64,000 nucleotides of DNA from NCBI RefSeq assembly GCF_003611275.1, contig NZ_CP020694.1:992001-1056000 (forward strand), read 5' to 3'. How positions within the stretch are numbered: position 1 is the stretch's first letter; the number at the start of each line of letters is the position of its first letter. Positions 46,104-55,035 of this stretch are shown here, one piece after another. The stretch comes from Sulfitobacter sp. D7 (GTDB lineage: Bacteria > Pseudomonadota > Alphaproteobacteria > Rhodobacterales > Rhodobacteraceae). A program made the position numbers and the translations under genes. Under the pieces are notes generated by a model that was not told the origin of the DNA, made no database searches, and saw nothing but the letters and a program-made list of their open reading frames with translations.

Positions 46104-46790
46104 TCAGGCGCGGTGCGCCCGGTTGGTGGGATGCGCCGTGGCAGGCGAAGGGCCGGGCCACAGCAGGATGGCGGCGAGGAACATGACCGGGATGCCAAGC
46201 TCCCCGATCTCCTCGACGACGAAAGCGGTGCGTTCGGCATCGGCGGAAATCTCGATCCCTAAGGGGGCGAGTTTGCGGGCGATGCCGTCGAGCAGTTTGT
46301 AAGCGACGGTGAAACCGATCCCCGTCAGGACGGCCCCGGCCCATGCACGGCCGTGCCAGAGGGCCGAGAGATAGGGCCGGGCGTGACGCCAGAGCATGAG
46401 GAAAATCGCGGTGACGATCGACGCAAGGATCAGGGCGGCGATCAGCCGTTCGGCCAGTGGCACGCCCTCACCGGTATATTGCCGGGCTTTGAAGAGCCCG
46501 CGGGTGAAAGGGCTTTTGTCGAGGTCCAATTCACGCGCCGCCATGACCGCCAGCACCAGCGGCAGATAGCAGACCCGCAGCACCGCGCCGCGCAGCGTCC
46601 AGACCAGCGCCACAATGCAGAGCAGGTAGCCCACGACCGAAAGGTTTTCGTAAAAACCGCCTTCGGCCAGCAGGGTGGTTTGCGTGGCAACCGGGAGGGC
46701 GTTCACGACCACCATCTGCACGGCAAAAGCCACGATAAGGGCGAGGATCACCCACCAGCCGGTGCGAGAGGAGGAGAGCGCCCGCGTCAT
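46104..46790 (-). CDS. Uncharacterised membrane protein between sucC and sucD
   Basis: A 228-residue integral membrane protein with about six hydrophobic stretches (WWVILALIVAFAVQMVVVNAL, LSVVGYLLCIVALVWTL, CYLPLVLAVMAARELDL, LIAALILASIVTAIFLML, AGAVLTGIGFTVAYKLL, ELGIPVMFLAAILLW). The polar motif AARELDLDKSPFTRG in the third and fourth loop is notable for its charge. ATG at 46790 (MTRALSS) is chosen over a longer frame that would have a non-hydrophobic extension. No family is recognised. It lies 52 bp upstream of sucD in the same direction. Confidence 0.8.
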   Translation of the reverse strand: MTRALSSSRTGWWVILALIVAFAVQMVVVNALPVATQTTLLAEGGFYENLSVVGYLLCIVALVWTLRGAVLRVCYLPLVLAVMAARELDLDKSPFTRGLFKARQYTGEGVPLAERLIAALILASIVTAIFLMLWRHARPYLSALWHGRAWAGAVLTGIGFTVAYKLLDGIARKLAPLGIEISADAERTAFVVEEIGELGIPVMFLAAILLWPGPSPATAHPTNRAHRA

Positions 46791-46863
46791 AGGCCCGCCT
46801 TTTGCGCAGCGCGGTCGCGCTTGGCCGCTTTGGGTATAAGGGGAGCGGACGACAGGACAGGCA

Positions 46864-47175
46864 TCAGTAAAGCTGCTCATCTTGATCAGCCAGCAGATCC
46901 AGCAGTCGCAGGGTCAGCAGGCCCGCGCCCATGATTATTAGGCTGCGGCCAATGGAGCCGGTGAGGTTCGACGGCAGGATCATCGCCAGCCCGCTGCGCG
47001 ACTTGCGCGCGGCGCGCCGCAGACCGCGGTCGCGGCGGTGATGGTTGGCAGGCTCAGGCAGACGCAGGGCGTCGGGGTGCCATTGCCGGATCAGAATGCC
47101 GGCCCCCAATAGCGCAATGCCCGTCAAGACGGGGGAGGATTTGGGAGATTGATCCATACTGACCTCATTGCTCAT
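46864..47175 (-). CDS. Uncharacterised small membrane protein after sucC
   Basis: A 103-residue protein (or 97 from the second Met at 47157, which has AGGTC six bases ahead). Two short hydrophobic segments (SPVLTGIALLGAGILI and LTGSIGRSLIIMGAGLLTLRLLDLL) flank an Arg/His-rich middle (ANHHRRDRGLRRAARKSRSG). No known family is recognised. It is 129 bp after sucC and 73 bp before the next membrane gene. Confidence 0.7.
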   Translation of the reverse strand: MSNEVSMDQSPKSSPVLTGIALLGAGILIRQWHPDALRLPEPANHHRRDRGLRRAARKSRSGLAMILPSNLTGSIGRSLIIMGAGLLTLRLLDLLADQDEQLY

Positions 47176-47304
47176 CGGGGCATCATTGGGTGGGCGCGGC
47201 GCGGCGTCGTCGCATTTGCCCCTGCCGCACGGGGGCGGCAAGAACGGTGATATCGGCCACCCCCGACCGGCGCGAAAGCCGTGGGGGGATGGCCGGGGGA
47301 GGGC

Positions 47305-48498
47305 TTAGCCTTTGACCGCTTTCACGATCTTCTGTGCGCCATCTTTCAGGTCGTCGGCGGCGATGACATCAAGACCGGAGTTGTTGATGATCGCTTTGCC
47401 TTCTTCGACGTTGGTGCCCTCAAGGCGAACAACCAGCGGCACTTTCAGACCGACTTCTTTCACCGCAGCGACAACGCCCTCGGCGATGACGTCACAGCGC
47501 ATGATGCCGCCGAAGATGTTGACCAAGATGCCTTTGACGTTTTCGTCGGAGGTAATGATCTTGAAAGCTTCGGTGACTTTCTCTTTGGTCGCACCACCGC
47601 CCACGTCGAGGAAGTTGGCAGGCTCGGCACCGTAGAGTTTGATGATGTCCATCGTCGCCATCGCAAGGCCCGCACCGTTCACCATGCAGCCGATTTCACC
47701 GTCGAGCGCGATGTAGTTCAGGTCATACTTGGAGGCTTCGAGTTCTTTCGAGTCTTCCTCGGTCTCGTCGCGCAGGTTGGCAATGTCGGGCTGGCGGTAC
47801 ATGGCGTTGCCGTCAAAGCCAACTTTCGCGTCGAGCACTTTCAGGTCGTTGCCGGGCATGACGATCAGCGGGTTGATCTCAAGCATCTCCATGTCTTTGT
47901 CGACGAAGGCTTGATAAAGCTGACCCATCAGTTTGACGCACTGCTTGACGGCTGTGCCTTCAAGACCCAGCGAAAAGGCAACGCGGCGGCCGTGGTAGGG
48001 CTGGTAGCCGGTGGCCGGATCGACAGAGAAGCTGAGGATTTTTTCAGGTGTCGCGTCGGCGACCTCTTCGATGTCCATGCCGCCTTCGGTGGAGCAGACA
48101 AAGGAGATGCGGCTGGTCTGGCGGTCAACCAGCAGGGCGAGGTACAATTCGCGCTCAATGTCGGAACCGTCTTCGATGTAGATGCGGTTGACCTGCTTGC
48201 CTGCGGGGCCGGTCTGGTGCGTGACCAGCGTTTTGCCCAGCATCTTTTTGGCTTCTTCAGCGGCTTCTTCCACGGATTTGGCAAGGCGCACACCGCCTTT
48301 TTCGCCAGCGGCGGCTTCTTTGAAGCTGCCTTTGCCGCGACCGCCTGCGTGGATCTGCGCTTTGACAACCCAAAGCGGTCCGTCCATTTCGCCGGCTGCG
48401 TTCTTGGCATCTTCTGCCTTCAGCACAACGCGGCCGTCGGAGACAGGGGCGCCATAGCTGCGCAGGAGGGCTTTTGCCTGATATTCGTGGATGTTCAT
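47305..48498 (-). CDS. sucC: Succinyl-CoA synthetase (ADP-forming) beta subunit
   Basis: A 397-residue ATP-grasp subunit, which with SucD makes ATP from succinyl-CoA. Start [16 protein letters not shown] at 48498 is the standard one; the open frame extends upstream only by chance. Features are the ATP-grasp block [41 protein letters not shown] and the C-terminal domain [17 protein letters not shown]. It opens the leftward operon sucC-x-x-sucD-x-sucA-odhB-x-x-x-lpd; a double palindrome lies 107 bp upstream. Confidence 0.97.
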   Translation of the reverse strand: MNIHEYQAKALLRSYGAPVSDGRVVLKAEDAKNAAGEMDGPLWVVKAQIHAGGRGKGSFKEAAAGEKGGVRLAKSVEEAAEEAKKMLGKTLVTHQTGPAGKQVNRIYIEDGSDIERELYLALLVDRQTSRISFVCSTEGGMDIEEVADATPEKILSFSVDPATGYQPYHGRRVAFSLGLEGTAVKQCVKLMGQLYQAFVDKDMEMLEINPLIVMPGNDLKVLDAKVGFDGNAMYRQPDIANLRDETEEDSKELEASKYDLNYIALDGEIGCMVNGAGLAMATMDIIKLYGAEPANFLDVGGGATKEKVTEAFKIITSDENVKGILVNIFGGIMRCDVIAEGVVAAVKEVGLKVPLVVRLEGTNVEEGKAIINNSGLDVIAADDLKDGAQKIVKAVKG

Positions 48499-48604
48499 GA
48501 AAACGGTCCCGTTTCTGTTCCAGTTGCCCCGTAGTATGGGGATGACTTTCGTTCCTGTAAGGGTTTTTTCGGAGAAAGCCGGGATTGACCAGCTAAAAAT
48601 GCGT

Positions 48605-48639
48605 TTTGTGATCACACGATAAATACGTGTGATCACAAA
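48605..48639. promoter_or_regulatory. 35-bp double palindromic operator upstream of sucC
   Basis: A perfect inverted repeat of 14-bp arms (TTTGTGATCACACG ... CGTGTGATCACAAA, loop ATAAATA). Each arm contains its own palindrome TGTGATCACA, with TGATCA cores 21 bp apart (about two helical turns). It ends 107 bp from the sucC start in the 223-bp spacer after the mesaconyl-CoA hydratase gene. A near-identical unit lies upstream of sdhC (54460-54494). Confidence 0.85.
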
Positions 48640-48721
48640 TGCGCTCAACGGCTCCGAATCGGCTGATTTTTGCTTGTATTGCGGGGGATAGCTGGCCCGG
48701 CCAAAGGGGCGGGCCAGCGCT

Positions 48722-49753
48722 TTAGTGGGGCATGAGCGCCCAGTAATCGAGGTCAAGCAGAACCTCGGGGCGGTATTTGCCCGCCGCGTCACGCAGTTCG
48801 AACGGCGCGCCGCCTTTGGTCGCGACCAGCCGCAAACGCACAGCGCCAACACCGGGGGCTGAGGTCTCGGCCTTGTCGAGCACTTCGGACCAAGCGCGAA
48901 TGGTATCACCGGCAAGGCAGGGGTTGGCATGCGCCCCGCCGTTGAGGCCCACGACCATCTGCGCATTGGCCAGCCCGTTGAAGGACAGCGCCCGCGCCAT
49001 TGAGATCACGTGACCGCCATAGATCAGCCGCGACCCATCCGGGCGGGCGGAGGTGTCGAAATGCACTTTGGCCGTGTTCTGCCACAGGCGCGTGGCCATC
49101 ATGTGCTCGGCCTCTTCGATCGTGACGCCGTCAAAGTGGTCGATCTTTTCACCCACGGCGTAGTCGCCCCAGCGGTGCGGCTCTCCGGCTTGGGCGAAGT
49201 CGTAGTTGGAGAAGTCGAGGCCCTGCGGGATGTGCAATTGTCCCACGGTCAGGGCGTCGGGCAGATCGGGCACGATGGTCTCGGGCGCGGGGGCGTCGAT
49301 TTCGCCTTTGCGGACCATGACCCAGCGGACATAGTCGAGCACCTTTTCGTCATGCTGGTTCAATCCGGTGGTGCGGACCCAGACGACGCCGGTCTTGCCG
49401 TTGGAGTTTTGCTTGAGGCCGATGACCTCGCTTTCCGCGCGCAGCGTGTCACCGGGCCAGACGGGCCGCAGCCAGCGGCCCTGGGCATAGCCCAGATTGG
49501 CCACGGCATTGAGCGAGACATCAGGCACGGTTTTCCCAAAAACGATGTGAAAGGCGATCATATCGTCGAGCGGGCTGGCCTTCAGCCCGCAGGACTGGGC
49601 GAAACTATCGGCGGAATAAAGCGCGTGCCGCGCGGGGTAGAGCGCGTGATAGAGCGCGCGTTCGCCCGCGCCGACGGTGCGGGGCACCGCGTGATGCAGC
49701 ACCTCGCCCAGTTGGTAGTCTTCGAAAAAGCGGCCGCGGTTGGTCTTGCTCAT
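48722..49753 (-). CDS. Mesaconyl-CoA hydratase (MaoC family)
   Basis: A 343-residue enzyme of two fused hot-dog/MaoC-like halves. ATG at 49753 gives [21 protein letters not shown], the typical start. In the ethylmalonyl-CoA pathway it hydrates mesaconyl-C1-CoA to beta-methylmalyl-CoA. The first half has [34 protein letters not shown], the second [34 protein letters not shown]. Its operon partners (NnrU protein, DUF1737 protein, malyl-CoA thioesterase) fit the same pathway. The start overlaps the preceding stop by one base. Confidence 0.9.
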   Translation of the reverse strand: MSKTNRGRFFEDYQLGEVLHHAVPRTVGAGERALYHALYPARHALYSADSFAQSCGLKASPLDDMIAFHIVFGKTVPDVSLNAVANLGYAQGRWLRPVWPGDTLRAESEVIGLKQNSNGKTGVVWVRTTGLNQHDEKVLDYVRWVMVRKGEIDAPAPETIVPDLPDALTVGQLHIPQGLDFSNYDFAQAGEPHRWGDYAVGEKIDHFDGVTIEEAEHMMATRLWQNTAKVHFDTSARPDGSRLIYGGHVISMARALSFNGLANAQMVVGLNGGAHANPCLAGDTIRAWSEVLDKAETSAPGVGAVRLRLVATKGGAPFELRDAAGKYRPEVLLDLDYWALMPH

Positions 49754-49956
49754 CACTGCTCGCCCAGTTTGGTGTCGGGCGAATAGGTGCCGGGGGCGTC
49801 TTTCACCACCGCTTGGCCGCAGCGCATGACACCGGCCTTGTGGTCCCATGTCTGGGTCGGGGTGCCGTAAAGCTCCCAGCCTTTGTTCAGCGCGTCGGTG
49901 ACCTTGTGGCAAAAGGCGGACGTGTCTTCTTCGGAAAGGAAGCGGTAAACTTTCAT
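49753..49956 (-). CDS. DUF1737 protein
   Basis: A 67-residue protein beginning MKVYRFLSEEDTSAFCHKVTDALNKGWELYG and containing CGQAVVKD, the usual DUF1737 pattern. Function unknown. ATG at 49956 is used; the longer frame has no support. It lies 13 bp after the NnrU-like gene, and its stop overlaps the hydratase start by one base. Small stress-type DUF1737 proteins commonly accompany this locus in Rhodobacterales. Confidence 0.85.
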   Translation of the reverse strand: MKVYRFLSEEDTSAFCHKVTDALNKGWELYGTPTQTWDHKAGVMRCGQAVVKDAPGTYSPDTKLGEQ

Positions 49957-49969
49957 GGAAGGCTCCGGG

Positions 49970-50527
49970 TCAATGAGGGAAGGGAATAACGCCGAGCCAA
50001 GTGTGAATGCCGGCGACGAGAACAAAGAGGATCGTGGAGATCACGATCAGACGGATATAGGTGGCGCGGCCTGCGTGGGGCGGGGGCGTCCAGCCCGGCT
50101 CGGCCCGGTTGATGAGGATTACTTCGCTCACCGCCCAGCCCAGCATGGTGCCGAAGAGCAGGATCGAGGCGAGATCACCGTTCACCAGTAGGTGTGCAGT
50201 GGCCCAGATTTTCACGGCCAGCAGCTGCGGGTGGCGGGTTTTATAGGCGGGCCACGCTTTGGCCCCCTTGGCGGCGCTTGAGCCGAAGACCCAGAAGGCC
50301 AGCAGCATCAGAAGGTTGTTAAGGTGCGTCAGGAAACTCGGCGGGTTCCAGACCGGCATGAACTCCGCCGCGCGATAGCCCCAGATGATGAGGGCCAGCG
50401 CCACGACCAGTGCGGCGGCCACCGCGCCTCGGCCCGCGGTGCCCATCTGCGCCCGTTGGGCGGGCATCAGGCGTTTGAAAAGATGGGCACCGATCCAGAG
50501 GATCAGACCGAGGATAAGGATTGTCAT
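49970..50527 (-). CDS. NnrU family membrane protein
   Basis: A 185-residue membrane protein with about five to six helices (ILILGLILWIGAHLFKRL, AAALVVALALIIWGYRA, LNNLLMLLAFWVFGSS, ILLFGTMLGWAVSEVIL, IVISTILFVLVAGIHTWL). NnrU proteins were first named from a denitrification regulon, and are related to isoprenylcysteine methyltransferase-like and steroid-reductase-like folds; the reaction here is unknown. The ATG overlaps the stop of the malyl-CoA thioesterase gene by three bases (TCAT on the plus strand). Confidence 0.87.
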   Translation of the reverse strand: MTILILGLILWIGAHLFKRLMPAQRAQMGTAGRGAVAAALVVALALIIWGYRAAEFMPVWNPPSFLTHLNNLLMLLAFWVFGSSAAKGAKAWPAYKTRHPQLLAVKIWATAHLLVNGDLASILLFGTMLGWAVSEVILINRAEPGWTPPPHAGRATYIRLIVISTILFVLVAGIHTWLGVIPFPH

Positions 50528-51390
50528 GGCGAGGGCTCCGGGCTCATGGCTGCAATTGCCGCCAGTTTTGCCAGTGTTTCGCGGGCGGTGGCAACATGGA
50601 GATTTTCCACGATCTTGCCATCAACGACCGCCACACCTTGGCCCGCCGCCTGTGCCTCTTCATAGGCGTCGATCTGACGGCGGGCGAGGGCGGCTTCGTC
50701 TTCCGACGGGGTGAAGGCCGCGTTGGCGATGTCGAGCTGGGCGGGGTGGATCAGCGTTTTGCCGTCAAAGCCCATGTCACGGCCCTGTTGGCATTCGGAC
50801 TGCAGCCCGTCGTCGTCCTTAAAGGCGTTATACACCCCATCGATGATTGCCACGCCATGCGCCTTGGCGGCCAGCAGGCAAAGGCCAAGCCCTGTGATCA
50901 GCGGCAGGCGGTCGGGGCGGAAGCGGGTTTGCAGGTCTTTCGCCAGATCATTGGTGCCCATGACCATGGCCTGCAACTGGCGGTGCCCGGCGATAGCGGC
51001 GGCGTTGAGCATGGCACCGGGGGTTTCCATCATCGCCCAGAGCGGGATGTCGCCCACAATCTCGGTCAGCGCTTCGAGATCGGCGGGGGATCCGACCTTG
51101 GGCAAGAGAATCGCGTCGGGCTTCATCGCGGCGGCGGCACGGGCGTCATTGACGCCCCATTCGGTGTCCAGCCCATTGATCCGCACCACCCGCATCCGCG
51201 CGCCGTAGCCGCCTGTGGCAAGCGCCTCGGCCAATGTCTCGCGGGCGGCGACCTTTTCCTCGGGGGAGACGGCATCTTCGAGGTCGAAGATCACCGCGTC
51301 GCAGGCCAATCCGCGCGCTTTGTCGAGCGCGCGGGGCTTGGAGCCGGGGATGTAGAGAACGGAACGCAGCGGGCGGGTTGTGGCGGTCAT
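50524..51390 (-). CDS. (3S)-Malyl-CoA thioesterase-like protein (CitE/HpcH family)
   Basis: A 288-residue TIM-barrel enzyme. Start at 51390 follows GAGGAGCC. Family features are the start RSVLYIPGSKPRALDKARGLACDAVIFDLEDAVSPEEK, with metal-binding Glu/Asp, VRINGLDTEWGVND and the C-terminal LIHPAQLDIANAAF. Alphaproteobacteria with the ethylmalonyl-CoA pathway carry both malyl-CoA lyase (Mcl1) and this shorter malyl-CoA thioesterase (Mcl2). Length and the C-terminal IVENLHVATARETLA are those of the thioesterase type. Distinguishing the two finally needs alignment. Confidence 0.84.
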   Translation of the reverse strand: MTATTRPLRSVLYIPGSKPRALDKARGLACDAVIFDLEDAVSPEEKVAARETLAEALATGGYGARMRVVRINGLDTEWGVNDARAAAAMKPDAILLPKVGSPADLEALTEIVGDIPLWAMMETPGAMLNAAAIAGHRQLQAMVMGTNDLAKDLQTRFRPDRLPLITGLGLCLLAAKAHGVAIIDGVYNAFKDDDGLQSECQQGRDMGFDGKTLIHPAQLDIANAAFTPSEDEAALARRQIDAYEEAQAAGQGVAVVDGKIVENLHVATARETLAKLAAIAAMSPEPSP

Positions 51391-51692
51391 GTAAGGCTCC
51401 TCGGGCAGGGCGGCGCATTGACCACCTAACATTGTTGCGCACAGAGGGGCATTTTTGTGCGAAAACTTCAAGGCAAAACATGCCGCGACGCAGCGAACCC
51501 GTTGCGCTGTTTTTGCGGGCGGCAGATTAACCAGTCCTTCAGGCTTGAGGCGCAGTCTCTTGCGCATCGCATCTGCTGCACCCTTTTGCAAAGCGGATGC
51601 AGTCATTTCAACCAAGGCTGCCTAAGGGCCGGTGCGAAAGACGCGCATTGTCATCCCCAAGGGTCACGCCTTTTGATGCAAAGGCAGATGCT
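51391..51692. other. 302-bp divergent spacer between the malyl-CoA thioesterase operon and a secreted protein gene
   Basis: Promoters for both directions must lie here. A single TTTGCAAA palindrome is at 51585-51592, and CGCAC-N14-GTGCG at about 51438-51461 could be a weak inverted repeat. No clear -35/-10 pair, RNA gene or extra ORF is seen. Confidence 0.5.
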
Positions 51693-52019
51693 ATGTCAGG
51701 TTTTGTTAAATTTATCCACCTCGCGGCACTCACCGCCGCCTCTGCAATCGTGCTGGCCACGACGACAGAGGCGCAGACCCCGCGCAACTGCGCGCCGCGC
51801 GATCATGTGATGCTGCGGCTGGCCGATGGTTATGGGGAAACGCGCCAGTCGATGGGGCTGGGCGGCGACAACGCGGTGATGGAGGTTTTCGCGTCGGATC
51901 AAACGGGCAGCTGGACGATCACGGTGACCGGGGTCAATGGGATCACCTGTCTGGTCGCCTCGGGGCAGGGGTTTGAGGCATTGGCCGAAGCATTGCCTGC
52001 CAAGGGCGAAGACGCCTGA
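51693..52019 (+). CDS. Small exported protein of unknown function
   Basis: A 108-residue protein. ATG at 51693 gives MSGFVKFIHLAALTAASAIVLATTTEA, a signal peptide of about 27 residues. The mature part has two Cys (in RNCAPRD and ITCLVAS), likely a disulfide, and a small beta-rich pattern (MEVFASDQTGSWTITVTGVNG). Many Rhodobacterales carry such a protein next to a PRC-barrel gene. The hairpin at 52046 ends its transcript. Not identifiable with a family. Confidence 0.75.
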   Translation: MSGFVKFIHLAALTAASAIVLATTTEAQTPRNCAPRDHVMLRLADGYGETRQSMGLGGDNAVMEVFASDQTGSWTITVTGVNGITCLVASGQGFEALAEALPAKGEDA

Positions 52020-52045
52020 AAAGGGCGATATTGACTCAACGCGCG

Positions 52046-52065
52046 GGCGGCCATTGGCCGCCTTT
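52046..52065 (+). terminator. Terminator after the small exported protein gene
   Basis: GGCGGCC and GGCCGCC pair perfectly around ATT, followed by TTT. It lies about 27 bp after the stop at 52019. Confidence 0.7.
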
Positions 52066-52185
52066 CCTGTGTCTGGGCCAAGGTGGCGCGATCTATTTAT
52101 TTGCGTGGCAGTGGAACTGGATAGGGCCATCCGGGTTGTGGTTCCAGAAGAGCAATTAACGCTCAATTTTGGAAGGAGTACTACA

Positions 52186-53271
52186 ATGAAACGTTTTCTG
52201 AGCACCACGGCCATCGTACTGACAATGACCGGCGCAGCCTTTGCGGAAGCGCATTCCGAAGGCTTTGGCAACGTTGCTGTTGAACAAACAGACTTCCTTG
52301 CATCCGACCTGATCGGCATGCGCATTTACAACTCTGAAGCCGAAGTCGATGCGGCCACCCCCGTTGCCAATGGCGCAGAGCAGGAATGGGATGACATCGG
52401 CGAGATCAACGACATCATCCTGTCGAAAGACGGCGAAGTGACTGCCGTTATCCTCGGCATCGGCGGTTTCCTTGGGCTGGGCGAACGTGACGTTTCCATC
52501 TCCATGGACAAGATTCGCATCCTGAACGACGAAGACGGCGACCGTTTCCTCGTTGTGAACACCTCGAAAGAGATGCTGGAGCAAGCGCCTGAATTCGAAC
52601 GCCCCATGATGGACGGCGAAGCGATGGAAGGCGAAGCGATGACCGAGACTGACGACAACGTCACCGTCGTCACCAACGGCGAAACCGAAACCGAGGAAAT
52701 GGCCAATGAAGTAGAGGCCGAGACCGAGGAAATGGTTCAAGACACCGAGAACGCGGCCGAGAACCTTGAAGCCGAAACCGAAGAGATGGCCAACGAAGTA
52801 GAGGCCGAATCCGAGGAAATGGAGCAAGAAGCCGAAACCATGATGGAGAACGCCGAAGCTGAGACAGAAGAAGCTGTCAACGAAGCGGATGCCAACACCA
52901 CCGTGATCACCGGCGACGAAACTGTTGAGCGTGAACTGCTGCCGCGCCCCGAAGTTGAGCGTGAAGGCTATGCCGCTGCCGAAGCGGACATGATCCAACA
53001 GATGAGCGCTGACGACCTCGAAGGCTCCTATGTCTATGGTGCCAATGACGAAACCGTAGGTGAGATCGACACGCTGCTGATCGGCGACAACGGCCAGATC
53101 GACCGTGTTGTCATCAACGTTGGCGGCTTCCTTGGTCTAGGCGAAAAGCCAGTGGCCGTGACATTTGACGAACTGCAGGTTCTGAAAAACGTCGAAGGTG
53201 ATGATGTACGTATCTACATCGACAGCACCGAAGAGCGTCTGGAATCGCAGCCTGAGTACCAAGGCGACTAA
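52186..53271 (+). CDS. Exported protein with two PRC-barrel domains joined by an acidic helical spacer
   Basis: A 361-residue protein. A strong GGAAGGAG site precedes ATG 52186. Signal peptide about 1-21 (TAIVLTMTGAAFA). The first PRC-barrel is at about 35-120 (DIGEINDIILSKDGEVTAVILGIGGFLGLGERDV); the second is at about 275-350 (VGEIDTLLIGDNGQIDRVVINVGGFLGLGEKPV), with the same core GGFLGLGE. Between them lie about 120 residues of repeated acidic units (ETEEMANEVEAE and variants), probably a long helix. Such proteins occur in the periplasm of alphaproteobacteria and are thought to be envelope or stress proteins. Confidence 0.9.
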   Translation: MKRFLSTTAIVLTMTGAAFAEAHSEGFGNVAVEQTDFLASDLIGMRIYNSEAEVDAATPVANGAEQEWDDIGEINDIILSKDGEVTAVILGIGGFLGLGERDVSISMDKIRILNDEDGDRFLVVNTSKEMLEQAPEFERPMMDGEAMEGEAMTETDDNVTVVTNGETETEEMANEVEAETEEMVQDTENAAENLEAETEEMANEVEAESEEMEQEAETMMENAEAETEEAVNEADANTTVITGDETVERELLPRPEVEREGYAAAEADMIQQMSADDLEGSYVYGANDETVGEIDTLLIGDNGQIDRVVINVGGFLGLGEKPVAVTFDELQVLKNVEGDDVRIYIDSTEERLESQPEYQGD

Positions 53272-53284
53272 TATTTCGCCTTAA

Positions 53285-54388
<1,104 letters not shown>

Positions 54389-54410
54389 GCGCCAGAGCAT
54401 ATCAATTGGA

Positions 54411-54439
54411 AAGCGCGTCCCTAGCGGGGCGCGCTTTTT
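54411..54439 (+). terminator. Rho-independent terminator after mdh
   Basis: AAGCGCG..CGCGCTT stem extended by CCC..GGG pairs around TAGC, followed by TTTTT. It lies 22 bp after the mdh stop codon. Confidence 0.85.
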
Positions 54440-54459
54440 CGTTCCGGGGAGATGCAGAA

Positions 54460-54494
54460 TTTGTGATCACACGATAATCTGCTGTGATCACAAA
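54460..54494. promoter_or_regulatory. 35-bp double palindromic operator upstream of sdhC
   Basis: TTTGTGATCACA (54460-54471) and TGTGATCACAAA (54483-54494), with TGATCA cores 21 bp apart. The left 18 bases (TTTGTGATCACACGATAA) and the right 12 bases are identical to the site before sucC. It lies 147 bp before the sdhC start, just after the mdh terminator, where only sdh promoter elements should be. Confidence 0.85.
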
Positions 54495-54604
54495 AGTGGG
54501 CATGACCACATCAGTCTGCCATTTTTCCACCGAAACACTGGCCAAACCTCGCAGATTCCCCGCAGTTCCCCGTGACAGTCCTGTAAAAACCGCTATCAAG
54601 ATGC

Positions 54605-54628
54605 AAAGCACAGGACAAAGCACAGGAC
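54605..54628. repeat. 12-bp tandem duplication next to the sdhC ribosome site
   Basis: AAAGCACAGGAC occurs twice in tandem and is followed by AAAGGAC, giving three AGGAC-type ribosome-site-like sequences. Only the last is at the right distance (about seven bases) from the sdhC ATG. Confidence 0.85.
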
Positions 54629-54641
54629 AAAGGACCGCGCC

Positions 54642-55025
54642 ATGGCCGATGTGAACCGGGGTAACCGCCCGCTTTCCCCGCATTTGACGATCTACCGCCC
54701 ACAATTGACCTCTATGACGTCGATTCTCACCCGGATCACCGGCAACGCGATGTTGATCACCGCGCTGTTGATCGTGTGGTGGTTCCTCGCCGCGGCGACG
54801 TCGGTTGAGTATTTTGATACCGTGAACGGGATCATGACCAGCTGGTTCGGTGATCTGGTGTTCACCCTGTCGCTCTTGGGTCTGTGGTATCACACGCTCG
54901 CCGGCATCCGACACCTGATCTGGGACACAGGCCGCATGCTCGACGTGCCGACCGCTGAAAAGCTAGGCATCGCGGCACTGATCGGGTCGGTCGTGCTGAC
55001 CATCCTGACCATCATCATCGTTTGA
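54642..55025 (+). CDS. sdhC: Succinate dehydrogenase cytochrome b556 subunit
   Basis: A 127-residue membrane anchor with three helices (about 30-50, 63-85 and 105-127). The family opening NRPLSPHLTIYRPQLTSMTSILTRITG (6-32) with the ubiquinone-site Ser/Arg residues is clear, as is the heme ligand His in LWYHTLAGIRHLIWD. Together with SdhD it binds heme b and ubiquinone. It is first in sdhC-D-A-x-B, with the double palindrome in its upstream region. Confidence 0.95.
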   Translation: MADVNRGNRPLSPHLTIYRPQLTSMTSILTRITGNAMLITALLIVWWFLAAATSVEYFDTVNGIMTSWFGDLVFTLSLLGLWYHTLAGIRHLIWDTGRMLDVPTAEKLGIAALIGSVVLTILTIIIV

Positions 55026-55035
55026 GGAGCGACAC

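Noticed and set aside
48605..48639. The TGTGATCACA elements as CRP/FNR sites
   Set aside because: CRP-type sites need about six bases between TGTGA and TCACA; here the halves are merged into one short palindrome, and two such palindromes recur 21 bp apart.
51585..51592. A TTTGCAAA palindrome near the malyl-CoA thioesterase promoter, resembling the half-site of PccR-type regulators
   Set aside because: Those sites come in pairs four bases apart; the second half is poorly matched here, and none is seen before ecm.
52113..52137. GGAAC-N16-GGTT before the PRC-barrel gene, similar to an EcfG general-stress promoter
   Set aside because: A single imperfect match; the -10 part differs from CGTT and this bacterial order generally is not known for the EcfG system, so it is not called.
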